From Bacillota bacterium (GTDB taxonomy: Bacteria; Bacillota; Clostridia; Lachnospirales; Lachnospiraceae), in contig JAEZZO010000080.1 of the NCBI GenBank assembly GCA_023418475.1, positions 62,001 through 126,000 of the forward strand: a stretch of 64,000 nt of DNA. The letters are read 5' to 3'. The notes under the pieces were generated by a model. It saw only the letters and a list, made by a program, of their open reading frames with translations. It had not been told where the DNA came from and made no database searches. Shown here in pieces: positions 34,748 through 43,766 of this stretch (positions are counted from its first letter, which is position 1; every line of letters starts with the position of its first letter). The position numbers and the translations under genes are program-made.

Positions 34748-36406
34748 CTAACTTTCACTTATATCCTCAAAGAAAACAGGGTTTGTAATTGCCATATTAG
34801 AGCAATCATCTTCTGCTGTGAAAAACAGCCATTGCACATTTCTGACATCAAAATCATATAAGGTTCTACTATAATCATATTTCTTCTTTTGCTCGTCCTC
34901 TGGCTCCAAAGTATATTCCCAGGTTCTGTTACCATTACTATATATCGTAATCTTCTTTAGAGGAAGATTTGCAATCAATTTTATATTAATATCAACTTTC
35001 TCCGATTTTCCTGTTATAACCTCACCCGGACCCCTTCCTTCAATCTCCGGTAGAAGTATTGGACCATTTGTCAAAAAGCTATGTCCTCTTCTAAGTCCCT
35101 CCAGCAGCTTTTTTTGTGTAATATCACCTTCTACATGGACATAGGTTCTCACTCCCGCACTTGTAAGATTATGTTCCGCCCACTTTTTTAATATTGGCAT
35201 ACTTATTGTGAATAAACTGTCTAATAGAACCGTCTGGGCTCGTAACTCCTCGGGTAAGGATACTCTACCTGAGGCTATTAATTCTGCCATCCAACTCAGT
35301 TTATTATAGATTTCATGATAATCATTTGCTAAAATATTATGGGTATCGCTTCCTGCTGTTACAGGTATATAATGTCCTTCCTCCAACAGCTTCTGCCAAA
35401 ACAGAAAAGCTCTGTAATTCGAGGAACCTTTTATCATCGGAACAGAACCATTCCATAATTCCATTGTATCAAAAGCTGATAAAATATCATTAAAATCTTC
35501 ATTCCAGGACAAAGAGGAGCTAGGATCCTTCGGATGATTGATCTGTGGCAAGCCGCCCAGTTCTTTGATCTGATCGGTTACTCTGATAAATTCCCTTCGA
35601 AGTATGGTATCTGTCCGCTCTTTCTGATCCGGTATATGATATATAACATCTTCTTTTACTCCGAGCGACATTACATGACCATTAGAAGTTGAAATTTCCT
35701 TGGACGGAATTGGAAAGAAGGAGTCGTTCTTTAAGTCATTCCATTCTTTATGATTTAAAATATTATGATGATCACTTAATGCTCCAAAGGATGCTCCCAT
35801 TGCCTTCATGGATAAAGAAACACTAAGAGGTGTCTCGATCACCGGATCGGTTCCTCCATATACCGGGCTGCTGTATACGCTGTGATGGTGAAGATCTCCG
35901 CAATACCAACCCGCCGCTTTTAAGTCCAGTATCGGATTAAGTTCTATTGTAAGTATAGAAATCTTATTCGAATAGACATAAAAGCTTGTATTTGTTATCT
36001 GATATTCTGATCCTCTTGTAATTTCCGCATCATAAATACCTACTGGCAGAATCGTATGCAATCTTCCGTTTTGATCCGTGATCTCCCGGATAAAATTTAT
36101 CTCTTTTTCTTCTCTATGATAACTATTCTCCGCTTTCTCATAGACCAATGGAAAGAATTTTATCTGTGCAGGAACTCCGATACCGGTTTCATCATTCACC
36201 AGTACCTGAAGCTGTCCTGTTTTCTTGCTGCACTGCTTTGAGAGATAGCCTAGCTTTTGGTGATTGCATAGCTCCTCTATCCAACGAATCGTATTGTATA
36301 ATTCCTCCCAATTATCATTCCGGTTACTTCCCGGATTTTCTAATTCCGGCTCGAAACCCAGCATAATATCGTATCCCATCCACAGAAATTTTGAAAATTT
36401 CGACAT
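34748..36406 (-). CDS. CehA/McbA-like PHP-domain metallohydrolase
   Basis: 552 residues. An N-terminal segment (about 1-165), then a PHP domain: WYCGDLHHHSVYSS (His-His metal site), ALSDHHNIL, LPQINHPKDP, AGSDTHNILAND and a late NGPILLPEI. PHP enzymes use two or three metals for phosphoester or amide/ester hydrolysis. In sugar loci their role is little known. The start at 36406 is set by GGAGG 5 nt upstream; the TTG at 36418 is the longer frame. It sits between the lplA terminator and the (alpha/alpha)-toroid enzyme gene. Confidence 0.8.
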   Translation of the reverse strand: MSKFSKFLWMGYDIMLGFEPELENPGSNRNDNWEELYNTIRWIEELCNHQKLGYLSKQCSKKTGQLQVLVNDETGIGVPAQIKFFPLVYEKAENSYHREEKEINFIREITDQNGRLHTILPVGIYDAEITRGSEYQITNTSFYVYSNKISILTIELNPILDLKAAGWYCGDLHHHSVYSSPVYGGTDPVIETPLSVSLSMKAMGASFGALSDHHNILNHKEWNDLKNDSFFPIPSKEISTSNGHVMSLGVKEDVIYHIPDQKERTDTILRREFIRVTDQIKELGGLPQINHPKDPSSSLSWNEDFNDILSAFDTMELWNGSVPMIKGSSNYRAFLFWQKLLEEGHYIPVTAGSDTHNILANDYHEIYNKLSWMAELIASGRVSLPEELRAQTVLLDSLFTISMPILKKWAEHNLTSAGVRTYVHVEGDITQKKLLEGLRRGHSFLTNGPILLPEIEGRGPGEVITGKSEKVDINIKLIANLPLKKITIYSNGNRTWEYTLEPEDEQKKKYDYSRTLYDFDVRNVQWLFFTAEDDCSNMAITNPVFFEDISES

Positions 36407-36476
36407 AGCAACCTCCAATCAACCGCTACTGCGCGAAGTCAAACAGCCATAAATCATTCTTATGATATTTATCTTT

Positions 36477-36516
36477 GGAAAACAGAGGGCAGCCGTTTGC
36501 GCCGCCCTCTGTTCAT
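36477..36516 (-). terminator. Hairpin between lplA and the PHP gene
   Basis: Stem AACAGAGGGC / GCCCTCTGTT (36481-36490 with 36504-36513), followed on the minus strand by TTTTCC. A partial terminator or mRNA-stabilising hairpin that would lower expression of the downstream enzymes relative to the binding protein. Confidence 0.75.
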
Positions 36517-36552
36517 AAATTACTTTTGTATAACATGTCATAAAAACTCTAT

Positions 36553-38175
36553 TTATTTCTTAGCTACATTTGTATCATAATAACTGGCTCTTTCTTCAAA
36601 AATCTTCTCCAGACCAGCTGCTACTAATTTATCATACTCTGTCTTCTGCAGTGAGTCAAACTTAGCAGGATCACAATTAATCAGTTTATATACATAATCA
36701 ATAGCGAGTTTTTGCGCATTTGCCAAATAAGTTGCTTCAGATTTTAAGTTTGCCGGGAAGGTAGGGAACAGGTATTGTCCGGTATTCATTACGTCATATA
36801 ATTGATTGCATAAATATTCATCCGCCCAGTCACAGCCTTCCAGCCAGGATGATACGATAGCATCTTTATTATCTACATATTTATAATGTTCATTTACAAT
36901 GCTATAATCCGAAGCATTTCCCGGATAACCCTTTGCCTTTGTCTCCTCTTCTGATAACCATTCCGGTACACCTTTGTCATTTACTTTATGTCCAGGGAAA
37001 TATTGTACATTTTCTGCATTTGCAGGATCTGCCAGCCAATTAAGGTATTTCACGCAGGCATCAGCCTTATCAGAACTTGTTGCAGGTACCATAACAAACA
37101 TACCATATAATGGTTCGGTAGGATTAATATAAGTTCCTTCCGGTGTGTCAAAACAATTTACGGGTACAAACTGTGCACCAGGAATATTTTTTGCTAAAGT
37201 AGGATCAAAATTATAAAACGCTTCCGTACTGTCACACAGGGAGAAGCCAACATTGCCGGCACACATATCTTGTTTATAAATATCATTTGTTGTATCTGTT
37301 GCAAAGTCCTTCGTAATCAAGCCTTTGCTGTGCAGTTCATTCATCTTTTTAAGACCATCAATTCCGCCAGGAGCAAAGATCTTGAAATATTCTGAATAGA
37401 TATAAGCATCTCTCTCTGATAATTCCGGTATATAAGAAGCGATAAAGTTAAGATAGAATTTCTCTGTATCCGGTGAACCGCCCATACCCCAAGGTATTAC
37501 GTTCTTAACATTACCAGGATTTTTTTCCTTAAATGCCTCTAAGCATTTGAATAACTCATCCTTCGTTTTTGGCATGCTCATACCGAGTGCATCCAGCCAG
37601 TCTTTTCTGATATAAGCAATATGGCGCGGGATCTGTTGTCCTCTTCTCTTCATAATTGCATATTGTTTTCCGTTCAGCTGGCCCATGCTCTGAATATTAC
37701 CGATTTCGCTGCTGATGGTAGAACCATAATTCTTATATGCTGAAGTTAAATCAGCCAAGCCTCCGTTTGCCGCATAATTTACATAGATACTCTGATCATA
37801 TGTAAATACAATATCAGGTGCAGTTCCTCCAGCCATCATAATATTCAGTTTGTCATCCGTTCCGGATCTTGGAACCGAAACAAAATTCACCTTAACATTA
37901 CAAGACTTTAAAACCTCATCTTTAATCCAGGTAACTAACGGATTATCTTCGTTTGTTGTGTTTGGAGCAGCATTTTGACGATCCCATATCATAACTGAGA
38001 TTTCCTGTGCATCCCCATTGTCCGATGCTCCGGAATTATCTTTTGCATCACTTTCTGTTCCAGATTGTGCAGTATCCTTATTACCCGTGTTATCGGAAGT
38101 CTTGGAAGAACAACCGGTAAATGTCATAACAGCAGCTAATAGCAAAGCACATGTTGCAGTAAACCTTTTTTTCAT
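36553..38175 (-). CDS. Extracellular sugar-binding lipoprotein (LplA/YtcQ-type)
   Basis: 540 residues. Lipoprotein signal with lipobox FTGC (Cys at residue 21), then an acidic Ser/Asp/Asn linker, then a family-1 solute-binding fold (ISVMIWDRQNAAP, MMAGGTAPDIVFTYD, YPGNASDYSIVNEHYKY). It captures an oligosaccharide for the two permeases encoded upstream. The length is typical for LplA/YtcQ proteins of rhamnogalacturonan and similar systems. The start has AGGAGG-type sequence 9 nt upstream. No ATPase is encoded in the locus, so a shared MsmX-like ATPase is expected. Confidence 0.92.
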   Translation of the reverse strand: MKKRFTATCALLLAAVMTFTGCSSKTSDNTGNKDTAQSGTESDAKDNSGASDNGDAQEISVMIWDRQNAAPNTTNEDNPLVTWIKDEVLKSCNVKVNFVSVPRSGTDDKLNIMMAGGTAPDIVFTYDQSIYVNYAANGGLADLTSAYKNYGSTISSEIGNIQSMGQLNGKQYAIMKRRGQQIPRHIAYIRKDWLDALGMSMPKTKDELFKCLEAFKEKNPGNVKNVIPWGMGGSPDTEKFYLNFIASYIPELSERDAYIYSEYFKIFAPGGIDGLKKMNELHSKGLITKDFATDTTNDIYKQDMCAGNVGFSLCDSTEAFYNFDPTLAKNIPGAQFVPVNCFDTPEGTYINPTEPLYGMFVMVPATSSDKADACVKYLNWLADPANAENVQYFPGHKVNDKGVPEWLSEEETKAKGYPGNASDYSIVNEHYKYVDNKDAIVSSWLEGCDWADEYLCNQLYDVMNTGQYLFPTFPANLKSEATYLANAQKLAIDYVYKLINCDPAKFDSLQKTEYDKLVAAGLEKIFEERASYYDTNVAKK

Positions 38176-38302
38176 AGCTATTTTCCTCCTTTATTTTATG
38201 AAATCATATATACAAGCGAGAAAGAACAATTTATGGTAAATCCCCGGAACAATTGTATAGATACACCCCTGTTATATATGATTACGATACGAAATAAAAA
38301 CT

Positions 38303-39169
38303 TTAGCCCTTTACGGCTCCAAGCATGATACCCTTTGTGAAATATTTTTGAATGAAGGGATACGCAATCAGCATCGGCGTCATAGAAACAACAATGCTTG
38401 CTGCCTTGATATTATCTGCCACAAGATTACTTGTTGTTCCCTCCTCCAGTGATATTTTCACTGAATCTATCATTTGTTTTAACATCATCTGCACTGTATA
38501 TAATCCTGATTTATTAATATAGTACAAAACATCGTTAATACCATTCCATCTACCTACCGCATAAAACAGACCCAAGGTTGCTATAGCAGGTATGGATAAC
38601 GGAATAGCAATTTTCATCATCGCTTTTATTTCTGAACAGCCATCTATATAAGCCGATTCATAAAGTGATTTATCTATTCCCAGGAAGAAGGAGCGCATAA
38701 TAATAAGGTTATATGCACTTAACGCACCCGGAATAATCAGAGCCCAAACTGTATTAAGAAGCCCAAAGCTTTTTACATTTAGATAATTAGGAATTGTTCC
38801 GGGATCAAAATACATTGTCAGGATGAACAATGTCATAATAAACTTTCTTCCTTTTAAGTTCGTTTTAGAAAGAGGATAAGCCGCCAATATTGTCATTGTC
38901 ATACAAATAGCTGTATAACCTGCCGTCAACAAAATAGAATACAGAAACGAATGAAGGAAATTACCGTTTGAAAAAGCTTTATTATACGCCTCTAAGGTTG
39001 TCTGAACAGGGAAAACCCACACCTTACCGGATAAAATTGCATCTTTCGAGCTCAAAGACATCGATATAATACGTAAAATCGGAACAATTGCTGCTATGGT
39101 AATAATGATAAAAAACGTTCCTGTTAGAACCTGAAATATTTTAGCGGATCTGCTTTTTACTTCGCTCAT
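38303..39169 (-). CDS. Carbohydrate ABC permease (LplC/YtcP-type)
   Basis: 288 residues, six membrane helices, with the EAA loop SLYESAYIDGCSEIKAMMKIAIPLSIPAI that contacts the ATPase. Overlaps the lplB stop by one base (TAATG), so it is translationally coupled to it. Forms the heterodimeric channel with LplB. Confidence 0.93.
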   Translation of the reverse strand: MSEVKSRSAKIFQVLTGTFFIIITIAAIVPILRIISMSLSSKDAILSGKVWVFPVQTTLEAYNKAFSNGNFLHSFLYSILLTAGYTAICMTMTILAAYPLSKTNLKGRKFIMTLFILTMYFDPGTIPNYLNVKSFGLLNTVWALIIPGALSAYNLIIMRSFFLGIDKSLYESAYIDGCSEIKAMMKIAIPLSIPAIATLGLFYAVGRWNGINDVLYYINKSGLYTVQMMLKQMIDSVKISLEEGTTSNLVADNIKAASIVVSMTPMLIAYPFIQKYFTKGIMLGAVKG

Positions 39170-40113
39170 TATAAAACACCTTCCTCTCCGACTTTTTTTG
39201 CGATTGCATTTACTGTCAAAATAAGAACGACACCCACAACCGATTGAAACAGACCGATTGCTGTAGCAAAGTCAAAGCGTGCCGACTGTAAGCCAACACT
39301 GTAAACATAGGTACTGATTACACTTGAAACATCCTTAACAAGTGTATTTCCCATCATATAAGGCCGGTCAAATCCAATGGAAACCACCTGCCCAAGGCTC
39401 ATAATAAGCATTACTGTAATAGTTCCTTTGATCTGGGGTATCGTTATAAACCAAATTCTCTTCATTCTTCCCGCACCATCGATATATGCCGCTTCGCTAA
39501 GGCTTGGATCGGTACTTGTAAGCGCAGCAAGATAAATAATCAAACCATAACCTGCACCCTGCCATACTCCTGATACCCAATATACAATTCTCCAGATGCT
39601 GGTATTCGTAAGAAAATCAATCTCTTTTCCACCCATTGCAGTTATTATGTTGTTAATCAATCCACTTCCGGAGCAAATTTGATTTACCAATCCGGCTATA
39701 ATTACCCAGGACAAAAAGTTAGGAAGATATAAAATTAATTGTGTCGATTTTTTTATAAATTTATTATTTAATTCATATAGAAACAGAGCTAATATAATCG
39801 GTATTGGGAAACCGATTAAAATATCACCCAAATTTAATATAAGCGTATTTTTCAAAGCCAGCCAAAAATCAGCCGATGAAAATGCCTCTTTGAAGTGAGC
39901 CAGACCAACCCAATCACTATCCATTATTCCCTTGAAAATATTAAATTGCTTAAATGCCACCACAGTACCAAGCATTGGCTTATATTTAAAAAGTATCAGA
40001 TATATTAAAGGGAATATCAACATAAGGTATAATTGATAGTAATTTTTCAAATAGGTTTTTGTTGATTTTTTACCTGGTCCTTTGTCGGTTACCGCTTCCT
40101 TTTTACTTCTCAT
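39169..40113 (-). CDS. Carbohydrate ABC permease (LplB/YteP-type)
   Basis: 314 residues. Six membrane helices after a basic 28-residue leader; the EAA loop is LSEAAYIDGAGRMKRIWFITIPQIKGTI. First gene of the transporter operon, about 95 bp downstream of a promoter with AraC-type boxes. The start follows GGGGGAAAG. Confidence 0.93.
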   Translation of the reverse strand: MRSKKEAVTDKGPGKKSTKTYLKNYYQLYLMLIFPLIYLILFKYKPMLGTVVAFKQFNIFKGIMDSDWVGLAHFKEAFSSADFWLALKNTLILNLGDILIGFPIPIILALFLYELNNKFIKKSTQLILYLPNFLSWVIIAGLVNQICSGSGLINNIITAMGGKEIDFLTNTSIWRIVYWVSGVWQGAGYGLIIYLAALTSTDPSLSEAAYIDGAGRMKRIWFITIPQIKGTITVMLIMSLGQVVSIGFDRPYMMGNTLVKDVSSVISTYVYSVGLQSARFDFATAIGLFQSVVGVVLILTVNAIAKKVGEEGVL

Positions 40114-40207
40114 AAACTTTCCCCCTGTTTCATTCTGGAATTGTCTTAAGAATGTATTTTATCTTATTGCATTCTTAATCAGTATTATGTTCATTGACTA
40201 TGATTAA

Positions 40208-40285
40208 ATTGTACCAAGCGTTATATACAAAAACTATGCTTTAATTGCGTTTTTTCATAAAATACATTGCATTATTTGCGTTTTT
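40208..40285 (-). promoter_or_regulatory. lplB promoter with two AraC-type direct-repeat boxes
   Basis: -10 TACAAT (40208-40213, minus strand) with a poor -35 (TAGTTT, 40231-40236). Boxes at 40234-40254 and 40265-40285, exactly 31 bp apart and 17 of 21 bases identical; the proximal one overlaps the -35. This is the classic layout of an AraC-activated promoter. The same arrangement precedes the GH88/105 gene. Confidence 0.7.
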
Positions 40286-40482
40286 AATATAATTCTTCCT
40301 AATTTTACTAGAGATGACTCTTATTTTATTGCAGATTATACAAATTGCAGCCATAGTAGCAAATATATAGGAAACGATTATCATGAAGAACAAAAGCTTG
40401 TTTTGCGTACTCTCGCGAACATAAATCTATAATGCACAACTTTTGTTCCGCGTGCGTAGCTGCGCATCCCCCTGGAGGGTTA

Positions 40483-40515
40483 TTATTACATAGGACGAAC
40501 TTTCCTATGTAATAA
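40483..40515. repeat. Hairpin with conserved CGAACTT loop, copy 1
   Basis: 13-bp perfect stem, loop CGAACTT. Core CATAGGA / TCCTATG is identical to the copy at 48820-48858, while the outer stem differs but is still fully paired. Confidence 0.75.
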
Positions 40516-40562
40516 AAAACAGCATATCCATGGATATAACACTTTCCCCATGATATGCTGTC
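40513..40562 (-). terminator. Terminator of the left-handed beta-helix gene
   Basis: Stem ACAGCATAT..CATG / CATG..ATATGCTGT followed by TTTTTTATT on the minus strand, about 60 bp after the stop. Confidence 0.85.
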
Positions 40563-40626
40563 CACTCTTATTTCGCCTGACCGGTGATCTATGCTTTGGA
40601 ACTTCGTCGTTAATTTAGATCTCCAT

Positions 40627-41298
40627 TTAATACTTGGCAACTACTTCCTGTGCTTTTTTATAGATGCTCTCTGCCGGAACATAACCGCGAACCATCGAAA
40701 GAGGATATATGTTAGAGTTCCTGCCGATTATTGTGCCGGGATTTAGAACACTGTTGCAGCCAACCTCCACCTGGTCAGCTAGAATAGCACCAAATTTTTT
40801 CAAGCCAGTATCTATTGTAGTTTCTTCTGCATATACTTTTACCGGAGTCTTATCTGATTTTACATTTGAAGTTATTGATCCTGCACCCATATGAGATTTA
40901 TAACCCAGAATGGAATCTCCAACATAATTATAATGAGGTACCTGAACCTTATTAAATAGTATTACGTTTTTTAATTCTGTGGAATTACCGACTACACAAC
41001 CCTCACCTACGATTGCACTGCCTCTAATAAAGGCACAATGTCGAATTTCTGCCTCTTTGCAGATAATGGCCGGTCCCATAATGCATGCGGTGGGGGCAAC
41101 CTTCGCTGTCTTGTGAATCCAAATGTCCTCTCCCCTTTTGTCATATTCCTCTTCCGATAACTCTGCTCCTATACAAATGACCGCACCTTTTATCTTGCCA
41201 AGAACCTCCCAGGGATAGGTACAATCTTCAAAAGCTTTTGCTGCAATCGTTTCTTTTAAGTTAAGCAGCGATTTGATTGTAAGATATTCATACATCAT
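40627..41298 (-). CDS. Left-handed beta-helix protein, GlmU-acetyltransferase-like
   Basis: 223 residues, nearly all hexapeptide repeats ([LIV]GxxxxI: AVICIGAELSEEEY..., CIMGPAIICKEAEI, CVVGNSTELKNVILFNK, VGDSILGYKSHMGAGSITSNVK, VGCNSVLNPGTIIGRNSNIYPLSMVRG). This is the fold of the GlmU C-terminal domain and of sugar-nucleotide acetyltransferases. Related proteins are annotated as UDP-N-acetylglucosamine pyrophosphorylases, but the pyrophosphorylase domain is missing here. An acyltransferase or a role in sugar-nucleotide metabolism is possible. Two adjacent ATGs follow a GAGAGGATGAG site. Confidence 0.75.
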   Translation of the reverse strand: MMYEYLTIKSLLNLKETIAAKAFEDCTYPWEVLGKIKGAVICIGAELSEEEYDKRGEDIWIHKTAKVAPTACIMGPAIICKEAEIRHCAFIRGSAIVGEGCVVGNSTELKNVILFNKVQVPHYNYVGDSILGYKSHMGAGSITSNVKSDKTPVKVYAEETTIDTGLKKFGAILADQVEVGCNSVLNPGTIIGRNSNIYPLSMVRGYVPAESIYKKAQEVVAKY

Positions 41299-41359
41299 TT
41301 TAACTCATCCTCTCTTTATATTATTTCCTTTTTCGCAAATGTTCAAAAGAGTTCTTACT

Positions 41360-43456
41360 CTATTTTTTATAAAAAGCAGATACTTCCTTAAAATAGTATG
41401 ATAAGGCAGCCTGATTATTCAATTTCTTAACGCCATCCACCATCCTGGTAACAAAACCTTCCAGCTTCGCAGTATACTCCTGCCTCGATATTTTACCCTC
41501 GGACACATAGGTCAGACCCTTTTCCCAGCTAGCAGTAAGTTCCGCATTCAATAGCGATTTGATGGATGCATTCACTACATCATAAATTAACTCTCCAAAG
41601 AGTGTCGGAGTAATAATCTGTGTCTTCTTATTCAGATTAAGATACGTTATTGTAACCAATTTATTCAATATTTCTGCACGCGTTGCACTGGTTCCGATCC
41701 CACTTCCCTTAATCTGCGCTCTTAACTCTTCATCCTCAATCAGCTGACCGGCATTCTCCATAGCAAGGATTAAGGCTCCGGAATTATATCTCTTAGGAGG
41801 TGCTGTTTCCCCTTCCTTTATTATAATGGAATTGACCGGAAGAAACATCCCTTTCTTCAGCGCCATTACAGCCTGTAACAGAGAACTGTCAGAGTTTTCT
41901 TCCTCCTGACTGTCATTCTCTTCCATGCCTTTGTTTTTCTCTGCTTTATCAGCAGAAGGCAGTGGGAATTTGCCATTGGTATTACTGTATAGCTTCAGGT
42001 ATCCTTCCTTTTCAAGCGCTCGAACAGAAGCAAAGAAGCTTTCACTCTTTATCTTCACAGTAATTCCTACTTTACGATATTCCGCTGCAGAGAAAAAGAT
42101 ACTTAAGAATCTTCTGACAATTGTATCATATACTTTGGCAGCTGTATGGGAAACTGAATTGAGCGCTCCAAAGCCCTGTCCGGTAGGTATAATCGCATAA
42201 TGATCTGTGATCTGACTGTCATTTACATAACGGGTTTTTGCTATGTTTTTATAGCTTCCCAGTTCCAGTATTTCCCCTGTATAAGCAGAATACTCATTTT
42301 GATTCTGTAATCCTTTAATATTCTTTACAATTTCCTTCGATACGGCAGTCGACAGCACCCTGGCATCTGTTCTTGGATAGGTTACCAGCTTCTTCTCATA
42401 TAACTCCTGTGTAATTTTAAGTGTCTCATCCGGACTAATTTTAAACATCCTGGAGCACTCATTCTGCAGCTCGGCCAGATTAAACAGCAACGGCGGATTT
42501 TTATTTTCCTTCTTCTTCTCAAGTTGACTGATTTCCCCGAAAAGTCGAGGGTCTTCTACTGATTCTGGCATGGCACTCCAGGTACCATCATCGTTAAGAC
42601 ATGGTATCTGCTCTGCCAGTTCTTTAATCAGGTTAATTGCTGATGTTTTTTCGGCAAATCCATTTTCCTTATATAGTAAACGGGAACCATAATATTTCGA
42701 TCCCTCAACTGCACGAAATTCGACAGATAATTCCTTTTCTCCAACCTTTAAACTGCTTAAGACACGATAAAACGGGGTTTTGACAAAGCTTCTAATTTCG
42801 CGTTCCCGTCTTACCACCATACCCAGGACACAAGTCATTACCCGACCGACAGATATGGCTGTCCATTTTTTTGACTCCAGAAGTCTTTGAACCTCATTCC
42901 CATATTTGAGTGTAAGAATCCGTGAAAAATTAATTCCCATAAGATAGTCTTCCTGCGCACGTAAATAAGCTGCATCGGATAAAGGATCATATGTTGCCAG
43001 TGGTTTTGCCTCACGGATTCCGCGAAGTATCTCTTCTTCCGTCTGTGAGTCTATCCAGACACGTTTTTTCTGCTTCGTATCCGGCACCTTCGCTTCCTGG
43101 TCCACAAGACGATATATGTATTCTCCCTCCCGTCCGGAGTCGGTACAGACATAAATCGTATCGACCTCTTTCCGGTTTAGCAGCTCTTTTACAATATTAA
43201 ATTGCTTTCTGACATTTGTTATTACTTCGTAACGATATTTTTGGGGAAGAAACGGAAGGGTTTCCATACTCCATTTTTTCAGAGCCGGGTCATAAACCTC
43301 CGGATAGCTCATCGTAACAAGATGTCCGACACACCAGGTTACAATCGCGTTCTCAGATTCAATATATCCATCCTGCTTCCTGCCGGTTATTTTCAGTGCT
43401 TTGGCAAATTCTGCGGCCACACTGGGCTTCTCGGCTATGTATAATTTTTTTGTCAT
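41360..43456 (-). CDS. topB: DNA topoisomerase III
   Basis: 698 residues. N-terminal Toprim domain with LYIAEKPSVAAEFAKAL and CTDSGREGEYIYRL; the type IA core has active Tyr in KLVTYPRTDARVLS, plus SQITDHYAIIPTG and RAEILNKLV. It relaxes negative supercoils and separates linked DNA. An unusual charged linker (KAEKNKGMEENDSQEEENSD) lies near residue 510. No C-terminal zinc fingers. The start is preceded by GGAG at short spacing. A single gene. Confidence 0.93.
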   Translation of the reverse strand: MTKKLYIAEKPSVAAEFAKALKITGRKQDGYIESENAIVTWCVGHLVTMSYPEVYDPALKKWSMETLPFLPQKYRYEVITNVRKQFNIVKELLNRKEVDTIYVCTDSGREGEYIYRLVDQEAKVPDTKQKKRVWIDSQTEEEILRGIREAKPLATYDPLSDAAYLRAQEDYLMGINFSRILTLKYGNEVQRLLESKKWTAISVGRVMTCVLGMVVRREREIRSFVKTPFYRVLSSLKVGEKELSVEFRAVEGSKYYGSRLLYKENGFAEKTSAINLIKELAEQIPCLNDDGTWSAMPESVEDPRLFGEISQLEKKKENKNPPLLFNLAELQNECSRMFKISPDETLKITQELYEKKLVTYPRTDARVLSTAVSKEIVKNIKGLQNQNEYSAYTGEILELGSYKNIAKTRYVNDSQITDHYAIIPTGQGFGALNSVSHTAAKVYDTIVRRFLSIFFSAAEYRKVGITVKIKSESFFASVRALEKEGYLKLYSNTNGKFPLPSADKAEKNKGMEENDSQEEENSDSSLLQAVMALKKGMFLPVNSIIIKEGETAPPKRYNSGALILAMENAGQLIEDEELRAQIKGSGIGTSATRAEILNKLVTITYLNLNKKTQIITPTLFGELIYDVVNASIKSLLNAELTASWEKGLTYVSEGKISRQEYTAKLEGFVTRMVDGVKKLNNQAALSYYFKEVSAFYKK

Positions 43457-43616
43457 TTATCTCCAACTTTCTTTTTACTTGAGGTTATTATACCATGCAA
43501 AAGTAGGAAAGACCAGATTAAAAAATTGCTCTTACTCATTGTACAGCCGGGAAATAAGATATGCCGTGAGCTGTAACAGTTTCCGTAGGTTTAGCATAAT
43601 CACTTTCTTTTCTTTC

Positions 43617-43645
43617 TTGAATTATGAAAAATAATCGTATACAAT
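43617..43645 (+). promoter_or_regulatory. Putative promoter of the DegV-LUD pair
   Basis: TTGAAT, 17 bp, TACAAT in the 310-bp gap 43457-43766; leader of about 115 nt. Nothing else recognised in this gap. Confidence 0.55.
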
Positions 43646-43766
43646 GAAATTAGATATTTACATAATTCTTTTGTCAGCACAAGATTTCAATTAGTTAAGA
43701 GAAAACAATTACTGTACGGATACCGACACCCTATTTTACGCATTAGCTGCAGAACGGAGCGTTTTT

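Noticed and set aside
40326..40640. 104-residue minus-strand open frame
   Set aside because: It overlaps the terminator, the CGAACTT hairpin and the end of the beta-helix gene; no family-like sequence.
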